This document shows, one piece after another, positions 59,781-64,000 of a DNA stretch of 64,000 nucleotides. Each line of letters begins with the position of its first letter. Positions within the stretch are counted from its first letter, which is position 1. The stretch is taken from NCBI GenBank assembly GCA_948567375.1, contig OX419757.1:14832974-14896973 (forward strand), given 5' to 3'. The notes beneath the pieces were generated by a model that saw only the letters and a program-made list of their open reading frames with translations, was not told where the DNA came from and searched no databases. The DNA is from Lunularia cruciata. Taxonomy: Eukaryota; Streptophyta; Marchantiopsida; Lunulariales; Lunulariaceae. Both the position numbers and the translations under genes were made by a program.

Positions 59781-60342
59781 TGCTAATGTCTACTTCAATA
59801 AAGAGTCAATATGATCACTCTAGAAGGCGCACGAACTACCATTGGGACCTCAGAAGCTATCACTTGTTGATAATACTCCTCGCCGAAACTCCTAACCACA
59901 AAATCTTTAAACATCACTTTCAGTCTCACTACATAACGGATTTCTACTTGAGTGTTGAAAGGGAGAGGATTTGGGACATTCATATCCATATTATCATAAT
60001 AGAATGTAGATTGTCAAATCCCACTCTCTGTCATATATCACCATAGGTTGAATCACCAAGTTTGGTGAGTTCATCACCTTATCCATGAATTCTGCGCCAA
60101 AGTGATAAACTAGCGATACCCTCATTTGCTCATACTGGATGTACATAACCTTGATGTGGAATGGATTTGGGAATGGAAAGCTAGGTGCGGGAAATTATCC
60201 TCTCGATGCATCCATCCCGTCTGCTCTCTAAAGTCCTTCCTAAGTCTAACAATTACTCTATGTTCTCCACCTCAAATTACTCAGTTTCAATAGTGCGTGC
60301 TCTTCAAAGAGGGATGATCCACTCTCTTGGACTAAGACACTT
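59781..60342 (-). other. Element E leader / upstream coding relic
   Basis: Between gag and primer site. The minus-strand frame 59795-59989 (VEIRYVVRLKVMFKDFVVRS) may be a relic of coding sequence; nothing else recognised. Confidence 0.4.
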
Positions 60343-60354
60343 GCTCTGATACCA
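60343..60354 (-). other. Primer-binding site of element E (initiator tRNA-Met)
   Basis: On the minus strand TGGTATCAGAGC, the standard complement of the 3' end of plant initiator tRNA-Met, one base from the LTR at 60356. Confidence 0.9.
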
Positions 60355-60355
60355 T

Positions 60356-61094
60356 TGTAATACTCCAAGGACAAGAGAAGAGAGAAAACACAGATTACAC
60401 ACTCAACATTCGGTGCCCCAAAGGAGCGCCTTCTCTTTATTATATAGACAAAGAGTATCTCCTCCAAGGAAGCTCCACCATAGGATTAGGCAGACAGATA
60501 AGTGACATGTCATTAAGCTCTACCCTTGGATTACTTACTTAGATGGGTGACATGTTGATCTAGGTCCTATCTGGTTGGTCAAACAAGCTTTGATTGGAGG
60601 GAATCTTTTAGGGAATCTTCTTGTAGGAGTCTCAAAATCACATGAGTAAGGTACCATTGGAAAGCTCTCGACGAGACAAACCAAGGAGGGAGGGAAGGCC
60701 AGCTTTTCCTCCATTGGGGGGGAGATTCAACACATTTTTGAGGTCTAATTCATCCGTTTAGGCCTCCAAAATTGCCTTCAAAGATTTTAGGCATATTTCG
60801 GTTCCTACTCTATTAGTAGAAGTCCCCTTTTGGTGATACCTCTTTCTGATTTGTTTAGTCCATCATGTGTAACATCCTTCCAGATGTTACCAAACCAATT
60901 CTCACCTTTAAATCATATGTCTAGCTATTGGTTCTAAGGTTCTCAAGTCTATTTTGGTTTCTGCTCTATTGGTAGAAGTACTCTTTTGGTGATAGTTTTA
61001 TTTGATCTATTTTGACCATCATGTATAACATCATTCTAGATGTTACCAAACCAAATTTCACATCTAGATCATATGGCTAGCTTGTGGTATTACA
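60356..61094 (-). mobile_element. Element E, 5' LTR
   Basis: A 739-bp LTR, TGTAATACTCCAAGG to TGGTATTACA. Related to the LTR of D and, inverted, to the solo LTR at 61402-62127. Within it the block TTTAGGC...GTTACCAAACCAATT is partly repeated (about 60770-60930 and 60950-61070). Confidence 0.9.
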
Positions 61095-61401
61095 CTAAGG
61101 GAAAAAGGGCGATATGTAATATACCATTACAACATGCACTCTCACAATCTAAAGGTCATCATTTCCTACCTCATTTGAGAGAAACATAGGTAATCTAACT
61201 TGTCATCGCTTTAGCCTCACTATCAAGAACACACTATAGCACCATTGTTCTAAATGTAAAGGCATCTCATAGAAACATGGTGCACAAACAAGAAATAGAC
61301 AATGGAGGAGGTCCAATCACAAGAAATCTAAATGATAGCACTCCATATCACAAATCTAAATTAAATTGACTCTACGACCATTTGGCATTTGATATAATAT
61401 G
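61095..61401 (-). mobile_element. Element B-like leader fragment
   Basis: Similar to 13680-13980, the leader of B, and ending at the same TTTGGCATTTGATATAAT boundary. It shows that a second B-type element was present here before E and the solo LTR were inserted. Confidence 0.65.
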
Positions 61402-62127
61402 TGTAATACCACAAGCTAGCCATATGATCTAGATGTGAAATTTGGTTTGGTAACATCTAGAATGATGTTATACATGATGGTCAAAATAGATCAGATAGAA
61501 GTATCACCAAAAGAGTACTTCTACTAATAGAACAGAAACCAAAATAGACTTGAGAACCTTAGAACCAATAGCTAGACATATGATTTAAAGGTGAGAATTG
61601 GTTTGGTAACATTTGGAAAGATGTTACACATGATGGACTCAATAGATCAGAAAGAGGTATCACCGAAAGGGGACTTCTACTAATAGAGTAGGAATCGAAA
61701 TATGCCTGAAATCTTTGAAGGCAATTTTAGAGGCCTAAACGGATGAATTAGGCCTCGAAAATGTGCAAAGTCCTCCCCTAATTAGGAGAGGAACCTCCTC
61801 CCTTGGTTTGTCTCATCGAGAGCTTTCCAATGGTACCTTACGTGATTTTGAGATTCCTATAGGAAGATTCCCTAAAAGATTCCCTTTGATCAAAGCTTGT
61901 TTGACCAACCAGATAGGACCTAGACTGACATGTCACCCATCCAAGTAAGTAATCCAAGGGTGGAGCTTGATGACATGTCACCTATCTGTATGCCTAATCC
62001 TATGGTGGAGCTTCCTTGGAGGAGATCCTCTTTGTCTATATAATAAAGAGAAGGTGCTCCTTTGGGGCACCAAATGTTGAGTGTGTAATCTGTATTTTCT
62101 CTCTTCTCTTGTCCTTGGAGTATTACA
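61402..62127 (+). mobile_element. Solo LTR of the D/E family, inverted relative to E, TSD ATATG
   Basis: TGTAATACCACAAGC to TTGGAGTATTACA, 726 bp, flanked by ATATG at 61397-61401 and 62128-62132. It is the reverse complement of the E LTR, roughly 90 percent similar by eye, with only 307 bases between the two. Confidence 0.9.
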
Positions 62128-62132
62128 ATATG

Positions 62133-63150
62133 ATACCTTTATTTGCCTTTTCAACTCTAGCAAACCTCAATTCAACTAGATGAGGCCTTTCTTCTTGCCA
62201 ATTTGAACCCTCTCCAAATAGAACAACCTTGACTAACTTGGCCACTAGCTCCATTCAAGACCTCTAAATGCTTATCCAATTGTGACCAACCTCAAATACC
62301 TACTCTAATTTGGGTTTGGCTTCCAAATAAGACTTCCATCAACTTTGGGTGACCTCTAGATGCCAAATTGACTCAAATTAAAGGGATGGAGACCTTCTTG
62401 TCTCTTCTTTCTTCTTGCCAATTCAAACCCTCTCTAAATAACCTAACCTTGACTAACTTGGCCACTAACTCCCTTGGAGACCTCCATATGCCTCTCTAAC
62501 TCTAGCTGACCTTAATTCAGCTAGATGAGGCCTTTCTTGCAAATCTAAACCCTCTCTAAACAAATTAACCTTGACTAACTCGGCCATTAACTCCATTTGA
62601 GACCTCTAAATGCCTCTCCAATTGTAGCCAACCTCTAATACTTGCTCTACTTTGGGGTTTGGCCTCCAAATCAGACTTCCATCAACTTTAGGCAATCTCT
62701 ATTATAGTTGGTTGACCTTTAGATGCCAAATTAACTCAAATTAAAGGAATGGAGACCTTCTTGTGTCTTTAGAATTTGCATCATTATGTTTTGGAATTGA
62801 GTAAAAAGAGCCTCAAAGAACCAATCTACCACAATTTTTCAAATCTATGTCTTCCAGCTCAAGCTTCATGGCTTGGAATCTCTTATGCTTCAAAATGAAA
62901 AAATTCAGCCAAATAAGCCCTTTCTTCTTGCCAATTCAAACCCTCCCTAAATGGGCTAAGCTTGACTAACTTGGCCACTAACTCCCTTCAAGACCTCCAT
63001 ATGCCTCTCCAACTCTAATTGACCTTAATTTACATCATTTTGTTTTGGAATTGAGTGATATCACTCCTCAAAGAACCAATATACCTCAATTTTGCAAATC
63101 TATCTCTTACAACTTAAGCAACATTTACTACTTGAAATCTTTTAATTATT
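62133..63150. repeat. Degenerate repeats (possible B-like LTR)
   Basis: Imperfect repeats of a few hundred bases. The block CTTGACTAACTTGGCCACTA recurs near 62230, 62450 and 62960 with a variant near 62570; CCAAATTGACTCAAATTAAA recurs near 62370 and 62735; TTTTGGAATTGAGT recurs near 62790 and 63045. It follows the B-like leader directly, so it may be the LTR of that element. No coding signal. Confidence 0.5.
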
Positions 63151-63445
63151 GTATTCTTGAATTCTTCCCTTGTTAAGATTAGAGCAACAAATTGTCATTG
63201 AGCTTGCTCTATTTGTAATTGCTAACATATTTTTACCACTCTATCTAATTGGCTCAAAGCTAAGAGTATTTGTCTTCATTCATCTAAAATAGCTTCAATA
63301 GTATTACACCTACAATCAATGCAATAAAGGATAAAGAAGATAGAATATGTACCAAATTTTGATGGAAATCATTAATAAGCAAAGCACTAAATACCTTGTC
63401 ATTGATGATCATCTTCACAATGGTGTAACAACTATAATAAGAATT
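63151..63445. other. AT-rich sequence, nothing recognised
   Basis: No reading frame, repeat or motif I can support. Confidence 0.3.
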
Positions 63446-63600
63446 TATATGATGAAGAAAAAGGAACTCAAAAGATGTGATACCTTCTTCTCATTGCTTA
63501 AATCCTCACCAACATTTGGCAAGTCCACCACCAAATCATTGAAAGCCTCAATGTTATTCTTGAGTCTTGGTGTACTACTCTTTTATCTTAAACTTCATTA
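63446..63600 (-). pseudogene. Possible copia-type gag fragment
   Basis: Minus-strand translation reads NNIEAFNDLVVDLPNVGEDL then SNEKKVSHLLSS, resembling the EFN.LV.DL...G..(D/E)..K...LL.SLP pattern of Ty1/copia gag. Short and isolated, so tentative. Confidence 0.35.
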
Positions 63601-63739
63601 GCTTCAATGAAATGTAGAGCCAATTTGATAGCTCAGTCCCTAAGATATTTTTGCTATAGAGTCTCAAAAGTTCATTGATATCATAAACATCTAAACATAC
63701 TTACAAATTGTACAACTTAGTAATTGTCAAATTGTAGCT

Positions 63740-64000
63740 ATTCACACAAAGATACATGTCCAAAGTGTTTAGATACAAAGAGTGATATCATGAATTTGTC
63801 CTTTAGTATTGCATGTTTAATCTCTTGAGCAAAGATAAGTCCTAGAAGAGTGCAAAGTCACTACAAAAGCACATCACATGAAATATAAATTCTAGTTCTC
63901 ATAATCATCAAAATAAATATGGAAATCTTGACCATGATGATTCATTCCAAAGGTGTCAATTCATTTTAAACAATTAATTCATAGTATTTGGCATCAAATA
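63740..64000. mobile_element. Possible diverged alpha-type end
   Basis: Weak similarity to the first ~270 bases of the alpha family: TTTAATCTCTTGAGC, then CCTAGAAGAGTGCAAAGTCA, then TCTTGACCATGATGATTCA, in the same order and spacing as alpha1 1165-1305. It runs off the window. Confidence 0.3.

Noticed and set aside
60343-60354. Part of a tRNA gene
   Set aside because: Only the 12-base complement of the tRNA 3' end is present, next to an LTR; this is a primer-binding site.
20140-61094. D and E as the two halves of one element split by the C cluster
   Set aside because: They overlap for about 0.85 kb of RNase H and integrase sequence, so they are two copies.

Overview
The window looks like intergenic DNA from a large plant genome, most likely a gymnosperm such as a conifer. 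No host gene, rRNA, tRNA gene or CRISPR array could be supported. Nearly all of the 64 kb is nested, broken Ty3/gypsy LTR retrotransposons and LTR-like insertions, plus one SINE-like insertion and a trace of a copia-like element. The conifer guess is an inference from the density and nesting of diverged gypsy families. The sequence itself shows a plant-type repeat landscape.

Layout, left to right. A chromovirus (A, + strand) is the oldest layer: 1-1050, 2952-3520 and 18667-20139. It is interrupted by an LTR-like element (alpha1, 1051-2951, target duplication GTGGT) and by a 15 kb gypsy element on the - strand (B, about 3521-18666, bracketed by CAAGGA). B is the most striking object: between its protease and reverse transcriptase it carries a cytosine-5 DNA methyltransferase-like domain with motifs I, II, IV, VI and VIII in canonical order. 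B was itself hit by an unidentified 2.2 kb insertion (8143-10383) and, in its right LTR, by a long coding alpha element (alpha2, 13988-17742, target duplication GAAGA).

A second chromovirus (D, - strand, from 20140) sits in the 3' LTR of A and is cut by an Athila/Tat-like family here called C. C copies fill most of 22.7-56.7 kb: C1 (+), C2 (+, about 13.7 kb with insertions), C3 (-), solo LTR C4 and C5 (-). C copies carry an extra zinc-knuckle ORF upstream of gag. Alpha elements are inserted in C2 (29990-31602, 34555-38334), C3 (45000-46949) and C5 (55509-56240). C4 lies in another gypsy protease region (G, 48363-50204). A second D-family chromovirus copy (E, - strand, 56686-61094) has a clear initiator-tRNA-Met primer site and is followed by a B-like leader fragment, a solo LTR in the opposite orientation (61402-62127, target duplication ATATG), degenerate repeats and an AT-rich tail.

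The recurrent alpha family is the second main point of interest. Five copies have TG..CA-type ends and exact 5-bp target duplications but no internal retrotransposon region. Two long copies (about 3.8 kb) encode a charged coiled-coil protein of no family I recognise. All retroelements here are treated as fossils; none looks whole and coding-competent.
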